Made by a program: the position numbers and the translations under genes
Notes under the pieces: generated by a model
Databases searched by the model: none
What the model was told of the DNA's origin: nothing
Seen by the model: only the letters and a program-made list of their open reading frames with translations
DNA from: Beroe ovata
Lineage: Eukaryota > Ctenophora > Nuda > Beroida > Beroidae
Length of the DNA: 49,585 nucleotides
Reading direction: 5' to 3'
Assembly: GCA_946803715.1 (NCBI GenBank)
Contig: CAMPET010000045.1
Location: forward strand, 113,168 to 162,752
Shown: positions 9,593 to 18,406 of the stretch, piece by piece
Position numbering within the stretch: the first letter of the stretch is position 1
Layout: each line of letters starts with the position of its first letter

Positions 9593-9912
9593 TGTCTCGA
9601 TATATATTAGTTCCGGTTGAGGATGAGAATAAGGAAACCATACCTGGGACAATTCCTGAAGGCTTGGTATATGATGAAGTGTACACGGACCTTAGAAATA
9701 ATGTGGCGGATAGTAAGAAGCTAAAAAATCTCTTAAAGTCTCTCTACAAGAACGGGATAGATGAGGATCAGGATGGGTGTATACTCCACAACGGGCAAAA
9801 GGTTTCCAATTTCTCACTACGTGATGCCCTGTCAGACACATGCAATAACATTTTCCATGAAAAGTACAAATGCTTTTACAAGTTGTTGCGAACATTTAAC
9901 ATAGTTTTTTGA
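9592..9912 (+). CDS. Small Polinton protein downstream of the ATPase
   Basis: 106 residues from ATG at 9592, which overlaps the previous TGA (TGATG). It begins MSRYILVPVEDENKETIPG and has a lysine-rich helix (LKNLLKSLYKNGIDED) followed by a short strand-rich part (GCILHNGQKVSNFSLRDAL). Small proteins opening with a LVPV-type strand are commonly the next gene in related elements; function unknown. It ends the plus-strand run and faces the protease gene. Confidence 0.55.
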   Translation: MSRYILVPVEDENKETIPGTIPEGLVYDEVYTDLRNNVADSKKLKNLLKSLYKNGIDEDQDGCILHNGQKVSNFSLRDALSDTCNNIFHEKYKCFYKLLRTFNIVF

Positions 9913-10028
9913 CTAATTCCTGAAGTGATTTTATTTGTTTCCAACTTTTGGGTTTTGTTCTAGGATAAGTTTCCAACTGTTGTCTGCTGTTCTTTAATTT
10001 CGAGAAACACATCATTAAAACACATTAT

Positions 10029-10490
10029 TCAGATAATTGACTTGACAATTTGCAAAACTTGTACATCATTATCTTCTAAATTACTGGAATACTCTGTTAC
10101 AAATCTATCAAACCTCTGACCGGAACTCAGATGCAAGATAAAATGTATGCAATAATATCCACATGTTTTGGAATCCAGTGGTTGGATATGCTCTTTGAAA
10201 TATCTAAATTTTTTAAATCTCAGCAAAATGTCAACGTAATCATGAGGAAGGGTTTGATCTAAGGGGCTCCGACCAAATGAGTCAAAAAAGTATACTATAT
10301 CATCCATCACAACCCAAGCATTCCAATGTCCATATTCCTCTCTGTGATGTGCCGTGTTTGTGATAAAGGATACAACCTTGCGTTTAGGTATCTTTGGTAG
10401 CATACAAGCAGGAAAGGTGCCGATGTACCCCCTTTTAGTGTAGCTATTTTGTGTTAGGAGTTCCTGTAATTGGTCCGTACTTAAGCCCAT
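10029..10490 (-). CDS. Adenain-like cysteine protease (capsid maturation protease)
   Basis: 153 residues; a C5/C48-type protease expected to process virion proteins. Active-site candidates: His55 (GHWNAWVV), Asp70 (FFDSFG), Gln103 (IQPLDS) and Cys110 (TCGYYC). The Gln-to-Cys spacing of seven matches the adenovirus protease. Length is typical for the smallest family members. ATG (10490) abuts the stop of the major capsid gene (10491), giving a contiguous capsid-protease unit. No lesion is visible. Confidence 0.85.
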   Translation of the reverse strand: MGLSTDQLQELLTQNSYTKRGYIGTFPACMLPKIPKRKVVSFITNTAHHREEYGHWNAWVVMDDIVYFFDSFGRSPLDQTLPHDYVDILLRFKKFRYFKEHIQPLDSKTCGYYCIHFILHLSSGQRFDRFVTEYSSNLEDNDVQVLQIVKSII

Positions 10491-11828
10491 CTATTCAATA
10501 ATTTCCACAGAGCGATCTGCAGCAATCTTTATAACACGGTCATATATTGCATATATGACTAATATCAAGTCATCCCTTACATTGGTATCATATCCAAAAT
10601 CGATCTCAAGCTGTGTTGCTGCTTCAAATTGAGGGTTTAAATAGGGAGCCATTGCAGATGCTCTATCACCTGTCAAACTCAACCCAACAATGAAATTTTG
10701 TTGAAAATTCTCACTTGTGATCATACAACCCCCCTTGAGATCCTTACCAATTGTTTTGTATAATTGCATAAGGAAAGGTGAATTTTCGGAATACACCTTG
10801 ACATCGCCCTCTACTATGTGCTGCATCTCGAGTGCATCATTGAAGTAGGTTGTTCCATCCATGAAGAACTGAAACTTTGAAAATGGTACAAATGTGAATG
10901 GATTTGTATCATATGACCCCTCAAAGTCCTTACTTCGCTGAATGCTGAAAAACGCCATCTTGGGAACTTTACCATTAGCAAATACATTATTCAACCGAAC
11001 CACCCTACCCTGATCTGAGATAGGTTTGATTATCATTTCTGGTCTTGTCACAAAATAGGGTGCAGGCTGTTTCAAAAGTCTCTCTTCTATTGTGGATAGA
11101 AAATAATCATATGGTCGTAGATATGTAACATTCAGGTAAACATCATTGATATTCACCCTATACCCTTCCTTCGATGATAGCATTAGAAATTTGTCATCAT
11201 TTTTGGTTAGGGATACTCTAATCTTCAAATTAGGAGGTAGAGCCTTTGAATTGGTTACTAAGGGACAATGCAATCTACTTGAAACAGTTACCAATCTTGA
11301 TTTTGCAATTCTCTTAGAACGCTCGGATGCTCCATGATTTTTGATTGAGTCCCCAGAGAAGATCATTTACTCTGAATCCTCCTTAGTCACACCGGAATCC
11401 ATTTTGAAAAGTTGGGTACTGAATAGATAATCCTCTCGGTTCATGTCAGAGTTCAAAATGTAATTAAAAAATGTAATGTAAGCATAACTGTTTCTCATTG
11501 ACTGCATCAAGTCAACCCTATCGCCAATTTTAACTTCAACCAACCCCCATAATGCATTTGCAAAGTTATTCACAACAGACACAGAATCCTCTTCCGTGAG
11601 AGCAGCATCTCCCAACTTCACCTTAAAGGAGGTAACTACTTCAATATTCGATATCAACGCCTTAGGTTGAGATGGAATATCAAAATGTATTGCTCCATCA
11701 TTATAGAGACTGTTAACTGGATGAACTTTGACCTCATATGTGTCTTTGATGCATACTTGAGTAGGTTTTTCACTCCAAAGGAGGAGATCGGAAACAATGG
11801 AATCGGGACTATCTCTGTATTTGATCAT
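10491..11828 (-). pseudogene. Major capsid protein (double jelly-roll, hexon-like), interrupted by one in-frame stop
   Basis: Two ORFs in the same frame: 11828-11367 (153 residues) and 11366-10491 (291 residues), separated only by TAA at 11369-11367, followed at once by ATG. Together about 445 codons, the right scale for a Polinton major capsid protein. The N-terminal part (NSLYNDGAIHFDIPSQ, VVNNFANALWGLVEVKIGD) and the later NPFTFVPFSKFQFFMDG are typical of the family. Apart from that codon the frame is clean. Either a single inactivating mutation, a sequencing error, or stop-restart at TAAATG. The start overlaps the pX-like gene by four bases (ATGA). Confidence 0.8.
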
Positions 11829-12151
11829 AATCGTCTTCGCCTCTTTCTCTTTGGTTTCGAAAGTGAATCAGCAATGTCACCAGTAAGCTTTTCTACGATT
11901 CGTTTACTCCCAGAAGCTACAATGTCAGCAGCTCCTTTCTTTATGTGAGGTTTTGCCAGTGATGCTCCTGCTTTTATAGTCTTCCCTAGTATAGGTAGAG
12001 CCGATTTGATCAAGCCTCCAAAGAATGACCCTATTCCATCCCCCCTTTGTGAATAGATATAATATCCATCCTTGTCATACCCTGATCCATGCTGTAGCAT
12101 AACTTTACGATATGCACTAAGCTGCGATGAGGATGGATTAAATACTTCCAT
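11825..12151 (-). CDS. pX/pVI-like minor virion protein
   Basis: 108 residues. Contains SQRGDGIGSFFGGLIKSALP, the Gly-rich amphipathic segment characteristic of Polinton/adintovirus pX-like proteins, then AGASLAKPHIKKGAADIV, and ends in a very basic tail (KPKRKRRRRL). Likely a DNA- or membrane-interacting virion component, by analogy with adenovirus core/pVI proteins. Preceded by a TATA box and overlapping the major capsid start by four bases. Confidence 0.8.
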   Translation of the reverse strand: MEVFNPSSSQLSAYRKVMLQHGSGYDKDGYYIYSQRGDGIGSFFGGLIKSALPILGKTIKAGASLAKPHIKKGAADIVASGSKRIVEKLTGDIADSLSKPKRKRRRRL

Positions 12152-12184
12152 AACTAAAGTGTCTCCAGAGTGGAAATGAACCGG

Positions 12185-12193
12185 CTATTTATA
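12185..12193 (-). promoter_or_regulatory. TATA box of the pX-like/capsid/protease unit
   Basis: TATAAATAG on the minus strand, 34-42 bases upstream of the ATG at 12151. As pX-like, capsid and protease genes are contiguous, this may drive all three late genes. Confidence 0.55.
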
Positions 12194-12201
12194 GAAACCC
12201 T

Positions 12202-12984
12202 TTATGACGTGGCCCTAAGCAGCAGTGTGATGACAGTCTTGAATCTTGGATCGAATCTAAGGTAATCACCATTCATATCACGTATTTCGATGTTGATTGT
12301 TGAAAATTCCTTAACTTCAATTGGAACAAAACCCGGATGTGTGAATTCGTGATAGGACCAATCAGAGCTCATGCTTATTGGAATCATTGACAACAAGCGG
12401 GATAACTTGCCATTTATGTATGAATTTTCGACAATATTTACATACATAAAGGAGGGGTGGATGTTTATACTGAAATCTATATTCTTCACTGTCTGGTAGT
12501 TAAAGAACTCATCGAATTTTTCAGTTATCCCTAGCATTTCCCAGGGCGTATCAGCTTCTTTGACTGGTAACTCAGAAATATTCTGTGTTCTGATACTCAA
12601 CACCCCCTCTTTCTCCACTACTATGGTTAGTTTCGGTATGTCATGTCTATCTCCAAACCGATCATCTCGCCATATAAGTCGCTTGAAACCATTTGATATA
12701 GCTTTCAGTATTGCAGCTGAAGATGGATAATTACCGACTGGGATAGTGAAATCATATGCTTGTGTAGTTTCAATACCAGGTATTGAGGCACCAAATTGTT
12801 TTACTGGAACAGAATAGTGAATCTTATTATTTGTTTCATTAATATTCCAAACCTCCCCATGGAAAATTGAGGTAATGGCCACCTTAACCTTCCCCTCTAA
12901 CTTAGTAGGCTTTAACCGGGTCTCCAATTTTGCTTGGTTTCCCTCGACTCCGCCAACAACGACTATAGTATTTGGGTTTTCCAT
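12202..12984 (-). CDS. Minor capsid (penton-like) protein
   Basis: 260 residues from ATG at 12984. The C-terminal half holds PSFMYVNIVENSYINGKL and IEIRDMNGDYLRFDPRF, the strand pattern I associate with the Polinton minor capsid (single jelly-roll, penton) protein. Position beside the pX-like and major capsid genes supports this. The frame is intact. TATAAAGG on the minus strand (13025-13032) lies about 45 bases upstream. Confidence 0.75.
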   Translation of the reverse strand: MENPNTIVVVGGVEGNQAKLETRLKPTKLEGKVKVAITSIFHGEVWNINETNNKIHYSVPVKQFGASIPGIETTQAYDFTIPVGNYPSSAAILKAISNGFKRLIWRDDRFGDRHDIPKLTIVVEKEGVLSIRTQNISELPVKEADTPWEMLGITEKFDEFFNYQTVKNIDFSINIHPSFMYVNIVENSYINGKLSRLLSMIPISMSSDWSYHEFTHPGFVPIEVKEFSTINIEIRDMNGDYLRFDPRFKTVITLLLRATS

Positions 12985-13024
12985 GGATGTAAATGTAATT
13001 AAGATAGTTACTTAGTCTCAAACA

Positions 13025-13032
13025 CCTTTATA
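13025..13032 (-). promoter_or_regulatory. TATA box of the minor capsid gene
   Basis: TATAAAGG on the minus strand, 41-48 bases upstream of ATG 12984. Confidence 0.45.
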
Positions 13033-13321
13033 GTACACCGATTTCCACACTCAATTATTTCACAAGTTAACCCTCAGCGATCGTGTGATGAAATATTGAC
13101 AATAGCTACACCTCATGGAATGCTCTTCCTGCAAACGCCCTATCACAAACAATAGAATCAATAATAGTGTTATTGATGAAAATCAGTATTGCAATTGTTC
13201 TTGTTATAAACACAATAGATAAAGTCACGAGCTAATCAAACAGGTAATTAGTTGCAATAACCTAGCGCACTATTTAAGCATGCTAAGTAGAGAAGGGGCC
13301 AATTCTAGCTGCAGAAACAAG
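13033..13321. other. Divergent intergenic region of the Polinton element
   Basis: About 290 bases between divergent genes (12984 and 13322). It contains a TATTTAAG at about 13271-13278 facing the plus-strand gene. The rest is AT-rich without recognised motifs. Confidence 0.4.
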
Positions 13322-13849
13322 ATGGAAGCCACATCTCAACATCTGTGTCGCATTACTAGGGTCACTGTCCGGAGTGGAGCCTTTGGGGATTACAAATCCA
13401 TCAAATACGTTGAGGAGACCGGCTACTGGTTGCAGTCTTGTCGTTTCAACATTTTTCCAGATCACTCCCTATATCCTGAAGTTAAACCTGGGATGAAGTT
13501 AAAACTCACTGCAAAACCATTCTCAAAATATTATAAGAATATGGTTGATGCAGAAACATCCGATTTCGCGCAATGCAATCAATGTCTCAAGTTCTATATC
13601 CCCCCTACAGAATGTACATGTGATGGTGAAAAGGCCGAGAGATTGTGTGGAGAATGGAAGCTATTCAAGATTTTGAAGACTGACCGCCAGAGTCGACTAT
13701 ATTTCTCAAAAGATGGAGCAACATTTTGCAATGTTGTATTTTCTACATCAGTGGAACAGATCCTCAAGGAAGGGAAATCCTACGTGTTGGAGGGTTGGAG
13801 AAATACAAGCACACGTCATAATGTTGTGATTATACATGAGATGGATTAA
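13322..13849 (+). CDS. Polinton protein of unknown function with a Cys cluster, possibly OB-fold
   Basis: I choose ATG at 13322 (175 residues) rather than 13280, because a TATTTAAG box at 13271-13278 would place the transcript start downstream of 13280. The protein has strand-rich ends (HLCRITRVTVRSGAFGDYK; NVVFSTSVEQILKEGKSYV) and a central zinc-ribbon-like set (CNQCLKFYIPPTECTC). A single-strand DNA-binding protein is one option suggested by this layout, but this is inference; no family is firmly recognised. Confidence 0.6.
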   Translation: MEATSQHLCRITRVTVRSGAFGDYKSIKYVEETGYWLQSCRFNIFPDHSLYPEVKPGMKLKLTAKPFSKYYKNMVDAETSDFAQCNQCLKFYIPPTECTCDGEKAERLCGEWKLFKILKTDRQSRLYFSKDGATFCNVVFSTSVEQILKEGKSYVLEGWRNTSTRHNVVIIHEMD

Positions 13850-13856
13850 ACTTACA

Positions 13857-14229
13857 TCAAGCTCCATTTCGTTGCATCCACTCTCTTGCCTCAGAGTCCG
13901 TCAGTGCGATTACCCGAGGAGCACCAGGAGAGAACCTTGTTGGCGGCTTCACATATGTGATCTGAAACATTGATATTTATCATGATTTATGTTCCTATTC
14001 TACAAGATTAAATTCCGTTTAACAAAATGGAAAATCTGTTTTATTTTCTCGAGGCTTGATCCTCAAATATATATTATACAATAAAACACACCTGAATTTC
14101 ATCCGCCATCGGATATATCCGCTCATAAATCACTTCCACTTCCTCATCAGAGCTCTCAGGGAAAAGTCTCCTTCTAACTCTGTTTCTCGTCAATTCTGTC
14201 TGTGGACGCATTGGCGAGTCGTACCCCAT
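13857..14229 (-). CDS. Two-exon small Polinton gene, 80 residues
   Basis: Exon 1 is 14229-14092 (46 codons, ends CAG|gtgtgt). Exon 2 is 13961-13857 (34 codons plus TGA, preceded by gtttcag). Phase 0 joins cleanly across a 130-base intron. The product is charged, with RRRLFPESSDEEVEV in exon 1 and LTDSEAREWMQRNGA at the C-terminus. Neither exon reaches the usual ORF length cut-off. No family recognised. It lies between the zinc-ribbon protein and the RING gene. Evidence is the phase-consistent splice pair and protein-like composition only. Confidence 0.55.
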
Positions 14230-14304
14230 CTAGCAATAATAGTTCGAACTATATGTACATCAAATTGCTCATGAGTATGAAGACACTGTAGCTGCAACAC
14301 TAAA

Positions 14305-14580
14305 TTACCTCCACTGGCGAGGGGGAGGGGCAAACCACCCGATTAGGCGTGACTTGGCGGTTCTGCGGCAAATAGGGCATGTGCTATGTGTATGAAAACG
14401 AGCATACACACATGGAGCACAGAACTCATGTCTACACGAGCGTCTTCCAACCATGAATACAGTATCAATGATACAACGTGAACAAATGCTACAAAGCATG
14501 ATGGTGAGCAGTTGACAGCAAATTGAAAGCAAAATTATAACAACTGAGGAATTCGGATATCGTGAACGAATAGCCGCCAT
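14305..14580 (-). CDS. RING-finger protein with N-terminal hydrophobic segment
   Basis: 91 residues from ATG at 14580 (an upstream in-frame TTG is not a convincing start). A C3HC4 RING is complete: Cys30-x2-Cys33, Cys49-x-His51, Cys54-x2-Cys57, Cys68-x2-Cys71. Residues about 12-29 are hydrophobic and could anchor the protein in a membrane. Likely an E3 ubiquitin ligase or a decoy of one; virus-encoded RING proteins often modulate host defence, but the target here is unknown. It is the last recognised gene on the right side of the element. Confidence 0.7.
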   Translation of the reverse strand: MAAIRSRYPNSSVVIILLSICCQLLTIMLCSICSRCIIDTVFMVGRRSCRHEFCAPCVYARFHTHSTCPICRRTAKSRLIGWFAPPPRQWR

Positions 14581-14595
14581 ATTTAAATAGTACAA

Positions 14596-14973
14596 TCAGC
14601 AATGCTACCATTATCAATATAGACCACAATTAACAATTTCCCACCATAATAGAAAGCAATTTTGATGTTGCAACACGTAATTAACTTTTTACAGGATACA
14701 GTCACCAATATTGAGGCAAGCCACTGATGTCTACATCAGTTAATTATTCTAGTATCACCTGATTCACCACATGATGCAAATCCGCGATGTTGTTAATTGG
14801 TTATGCTCAATACACACCAATATACATCTCATGAAATTACTACCGTTCATTGAGGGTGTTTGAGTAAGGAGTGGTTAAGGGTTGTGGGGGATGTCCTAGG
14901 CATATGTCCCAACATACACCCGACTTCAATTACATGTGTCATACATGTGTTAGCAAGGTGTGTTCAAACCCCT
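14596..14973. other. AT-rich region right of the RING gene, no gene seen
   Basis: No convincing coding sequence. The Polinton right end probably lies here or in the repeats that follow, but I found no inverted match to bases 1-139. Confidence 0.3.
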
Positions 14974-15313
14974 ACCCCATGTACCATTGACTATGTGAGG
15001 GTTAAGGGAGAGTGCTAGGCTAGGGTTAGGCTGAGTGAGAGTAAGGGGTGGGCTAGAGTTGGACTATTGAGACCATGGGTTAGGCTATGGGCAGGCTAGG
15101 GTGGGAGGGCTGTGGCTTAGGGTTGGGTGGGGTTGGACTATTTCTAGTGTGAGGCTAGGGTTAGGTTATGTGAGGGGGGTGACAGATAGGGGAAGGGCTA
15201 GGGCTACCCCATGTAATATCGACTGTGTGGGGGTTAGGGGGCGAGTGCTAGGCTAGGGTTAGGCTGAGTGAGAGTAAGGGGTTAACTAGGATTGGACTAT
15301 TGAGACCATGGGT
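14974..15313. repeat. G-rich degenerate tandem repeat, period about 232
   Basis: A block of about 108 bases (accccatgta... to gagaccatgggt) occurs at 14974 and again at 15206, with intervening GGGTTAGG/GCTAGGG-like units. The second copy ends at the single N at 15314. The sequence is strand-biased (G on plus) and telomere-like only in flavour. It could belong to the Polinton terminal repeat or be an unrelated minisatellite. Confidence 0.6.
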
Positions 15314-15314
15314 N

Positions 15315-15665
15315 AAGAATGCGCGACTCACACATCATGGGCCTTTTAGAAGTCCCCCATGGGAGTAGAAAATTTGTCCTACGGAAACCTTTGCTAAGTG
15401 CCTCAGCATAAATAATCTATACTTCTATTGTCCCACGTTTAAAAGACGAAACTGAAATCATATTTATGTGTGGCTTGGAGTCCAATTAACGCAGTTTTCC
15501 AATTATTCAGCCGTCCTATTCGTTCCTCTTTTGCCATTGTCCTTGTGTCAGTGCACAGTCCTGATAGTATATCAACAGTTCATCCATCGGTTGTGAAACT
15601 GTCCCCGATTTACAGCTGGTTGACTTCTGATGTCAGGTATGTGCAACTTCAATTTTAAATTAGTG
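15315..15665. other. Short contig fragment without a recognised gene
   Basis: Begins after the N at 15314 with AATGCGCGACTCAC, which is also found near 31813. A plus-strand open stretch ends at a GTATGT donor-like site (about 15637) but has no recognisable product. Confidence 0.3.
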
Positions 15666-15689
15666 TATCGGAACATGACAGGGTTAAAA

Positions 15690-17600
15690 CTCTGTCCCAT
15701 TCATCTGTCATATTCAAAGAATATAGGAATGGGTCAAGGTTGAAGATCACCTGCAGTTCATCGGTTATAACACTCGTCAAGTTGTGAGCTTGAATTATCT
15801 ATGTTGCAGGCATTCCTGTTTGCGGTAAGAGTGGAATTTCCAGCTGCAGTACACAAGTAGAGTGGTAAGTAAGGATTGTTGATAAGGGTGTCTTCCGTTA
15901 CCCGTCTGCTGTTTCGAGTGTAGTGTTTTGTAGGACCGTGAGATTTTCACCAATGTGAGAATGTAACTGCACCAAGATACATGTCGGAATGTTGTAGTTT
16001 CATCTCTAATCATGGCACCAAGTTAAATGCAATTTGATTAACTTGTTAGGTATTCAATCTAAAACTTGTACATAACAAACTTGCAATGGATATCTGTAAT
16101 CCATAACATGTCAAAAGAATATAATATATAATTAAAGTTTAAATCTTCATCACAGAGTTATGATCAAACACCGTCATTGTTAATGTAAAGCTCTTTTGTG
16201 AGGTCATTGATTATAGGGATAGTCAAGTTAATATTAGACAATGACTGTGTTTAGTCATAAAAAATAGTTAAATTACTGTAAACTTAAATATCTTCCAGTC
16301 ACTGAGTCTTCAAAGTAAAAGATGTGACTCAGTGCCGATAATAGTCTTGTCAAGCCTTGCTTTAAAGGAGCTAAATCATTATAGTTCATGACGTTTAAAG
16401 TCTCTTTTAAGGCATGAGAAGCCTCTAGGGAAAGTGATATCCTTGCTTTGATGAAATTGATCAAATGTTTTCTGAGCCTAGCAGGATGTATGTGTGATTT
16501 AAGAATAATTTCGGCTTCATTGAGTAAAAAGGTGTCTATGNAATTACTGTAAACTTAAATATCTTCCAGTCACTGAGTCTTCAAAGAAAAAGATGTGTCT
16601 CAGTGCCGATAATAGTCTTGTCAGGACTTGTTTCAAAGGAGCTAAATCATTATAGTTCATGACGTTTAAAGTCTCTTTTAAGGCATGAGGAGCCTCTAGG
16701 GAAAGTGATATTCTTACTTTGATGAAATTGATCAAATGTTTTCTGAGCCTAGCAGGATGTATGTGTGATTTAAGAATAATTTCGGCTTCATTGAGTAAAA
16801 AAGTGTCTATGTGAAGGAGGAAAGAGGCTAAAGTGTTGTTTTCATTAGGAGCGTCTGTGATGATAAAGGAATTAATACGGGATATTCCAAGATTTATTGT
16901 TAACGAGATGCGGTCCAAGTGATGATCCAAGAGATGCGATGGTAGAAATGATGGGGGAAGAGGTTTAAGTGAGGTCTGTAATTCCGGGACGTGAGGTGTT
17001 TGGTAGAGGGATTGCATAAGGGTAGGGCCTGAGAGGAGATCAGGAGGTGCCATAACTGATGGGGTATCAGAATTAGTTTTGTTTGTGTTTAGAAGAAGGG
17101 GATAGACGATTATGAGAACGGAAATACGATTATCTACTTCATGACCATTTATAAGTAAAGCTCATATTGTTTGGCTGTCAGTTGTACTTCCAGGATCTCT
17201 ACAATGCAGTATGAGACCCGTGAGAGATATGGTAGTTGCGTTCATATTGGTCTCTTGCCAGCAACACGTTGGCACTAAGAGCAGGTATTATTGCAATTTT
17301 GCTAATGAGTATCCTCCTCCTGTGTAGCCATTCATCTAATCTTCATGATTGTATCTTGATATAGCACGCCACCTGCCTGATACGCTTCGCAGCTTCATTG
17401 GCTAGCGTGATTGCTTAAAAGTTGTCCCTTACCTATTACTCTATGATCAGATCTTTCTCAATATTCCTTGCTAGTTGTTTCTCATACTATTTGTTGTTGT
17501 ATCACTATGAAAGCAAATAGATTCATGTGTTGGACCGAATGTCGTAGTTATGGATAAAACGAGAGTAGGATATTAACCAATACCTGATTACTTATATTGG
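15690..17600. repeat. Copy 1 of a 1.6 kb dispersed repeat (with an internal overlap artefact)
   Basis: 15690-16540 matches 32588 to about 33440 with scattered differences. 16542-17600 matches 33167-34214 almost exactly. Bases 16542 to about 16810 restart the sequence already given at 16271-16540, so the N at 16541 joins two overlapping, slightly different versions. The repeat lies directly 3' (minus strand) of the env C-terminal fragment, so it may contain the 3' LTR or untranslated region of the retrotransposon; LTR ends were not identified. Confidence 0.7.
16544..17053 (-). CDS. Helical 169-residue ORF within the repeat, unknown
   Basis: ATG at 17053, stop at 16544; an identical copy lies at 33169-33678 and a partial diverged copy at 16273-16464 (several amino-acid changes). 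N-terminal part is Pro/Leu-rich and the remainder helical (SFLLHIDTFLLNEAEIILKS; LKQVLTRLLSALRHIFFFED). No family was recognised. It may be an accessory protein of the env-bearing retrotransposon or part of another repeated gene. Confidence 0.4.
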   Translation of the reverse strand: MAPPDLLSGPTLMQSLYQTPHVPELQTSLKPLPPSFLPSHLLDHHLDRISLTINLGISRINSFIITDAPNENNTLASFLLHIDTFLLNEAEIILKSHIHPARLRKHLINFIKVRISLSLEAPHALKETLNVMNYNDLAPLKQVLTRLLSALRHIFFFEDSVTGRYLSLQ

Positions 17601-17674
17601 TTATTGTTTTTCAGTGATAGTCTCTAGAGAAAAAAATAGGAGTAAGTATTATGCCAATGTAGGTGTTGAAGGAT

Positions 17675-18072
17675 TCACACAGTGGGAGTCATCAAGTCCA
17701 TCTGTACTAATGTTGTGCTGAAATTGTATAGAGGGATATAGTGCTTTATTCTTTTTACGCTTCCTTTTGGGCTGTACAACTTGAACTTCTTCTTGACAGT
17801 CGTTGATATCGTCAGTTCCTTTAGGCTCCGGGGCTTCTTCAATGCTCTTGCTGGAAATCTGATCTTGTTATTTCTGCAGTATATGATAAGTTTGTAGATG
17901 ATCCATATGAGTAGTATCGCCCCTATTACAGATCCTGCAATGATCAAGGGCAGCTTTAAATATTTCATTGGATTCCGATAGAACGTTATAAAACGTCGTA
18001 TGGAGTCCAAAATGGAATTGGATTGTTTACTTGGTGTGTGGCTATGGATTTCGCGATTTCTGTAAGTAGAAT
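17675..18072 (-). CDS. Env C-terminal fragment with transmembrane helix
   Basis: Open frame from about 18072 to the stop at 17675. It has a strongly hydrophobic helix (LPLIIAGSVIGAILLIWIIY) followed by a basic cytoplasmic tail (KKPRSLKELTISTTVKKKFK). This suits the membrane anchor missing from the env ORF at 18407-20008. It is separated from that ORF by the repeat at 18098-18405 and an N, so the split is probably an assembly effect, although a real insertion cannot be excluded. Confidence 0.55.
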
Positions 18073-18097
18073 TTCGTTACTAAAGTTTGATTATTCA

Positions 18098-18390
18098 TAA
18101 CTAGCATTGCTAGAGTGCCAACTACAATTGTAGTATTAATTACAACTTTTTAATGTTAGTTAATAATTAATTGGTTTCAGGAGGGGGCCACCAGACCCGA
18201 GACCAGCCCCAGTACAGCCGCCAACACCGCGGCTGCTGGCCATAGAGGCAGCACCGCCTGCCTCTATAGCCCCAAGGCCGCCCAGCCCCGATGCCCATCG
18301 GGTACGGCCTGTGACCATAGTCCGGCCATTCCGAGTGAGTTAATGTTTCTTTTAGTTGAAATACAAATATACATACATACATATACTGAC
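18098..18390 (+). repeat. Copy 1 of the proline-rich exon cassette repeat
   Basis: Matches 34735-35010 including flanking intron-like sequence. Contains an exon-like segment 18181-18334, preceded by ttggtttcag and followed by GTGAGT, coding a proline-rich stretch on the plus strand (RLLAIEAAPPASIAPRPPSP). See the finding on synonymous differences between copies. Confidence 0.6.
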
Positions 18391-18406
18391 AACTACATGT
18401 ATATAN

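Noticed and set aside
14978-15313. Telomere-like TTAGGG repeats
   Set aside because: Units are too irregular and form a 232-base tandem repeat; not a telomeric array.
18167-18405. C-terminal extension of the env ORF
   Set aside because: It is read through an N into an unrelated repeat; the true env C-terminus with the membrane anchor is at 17675-18072.
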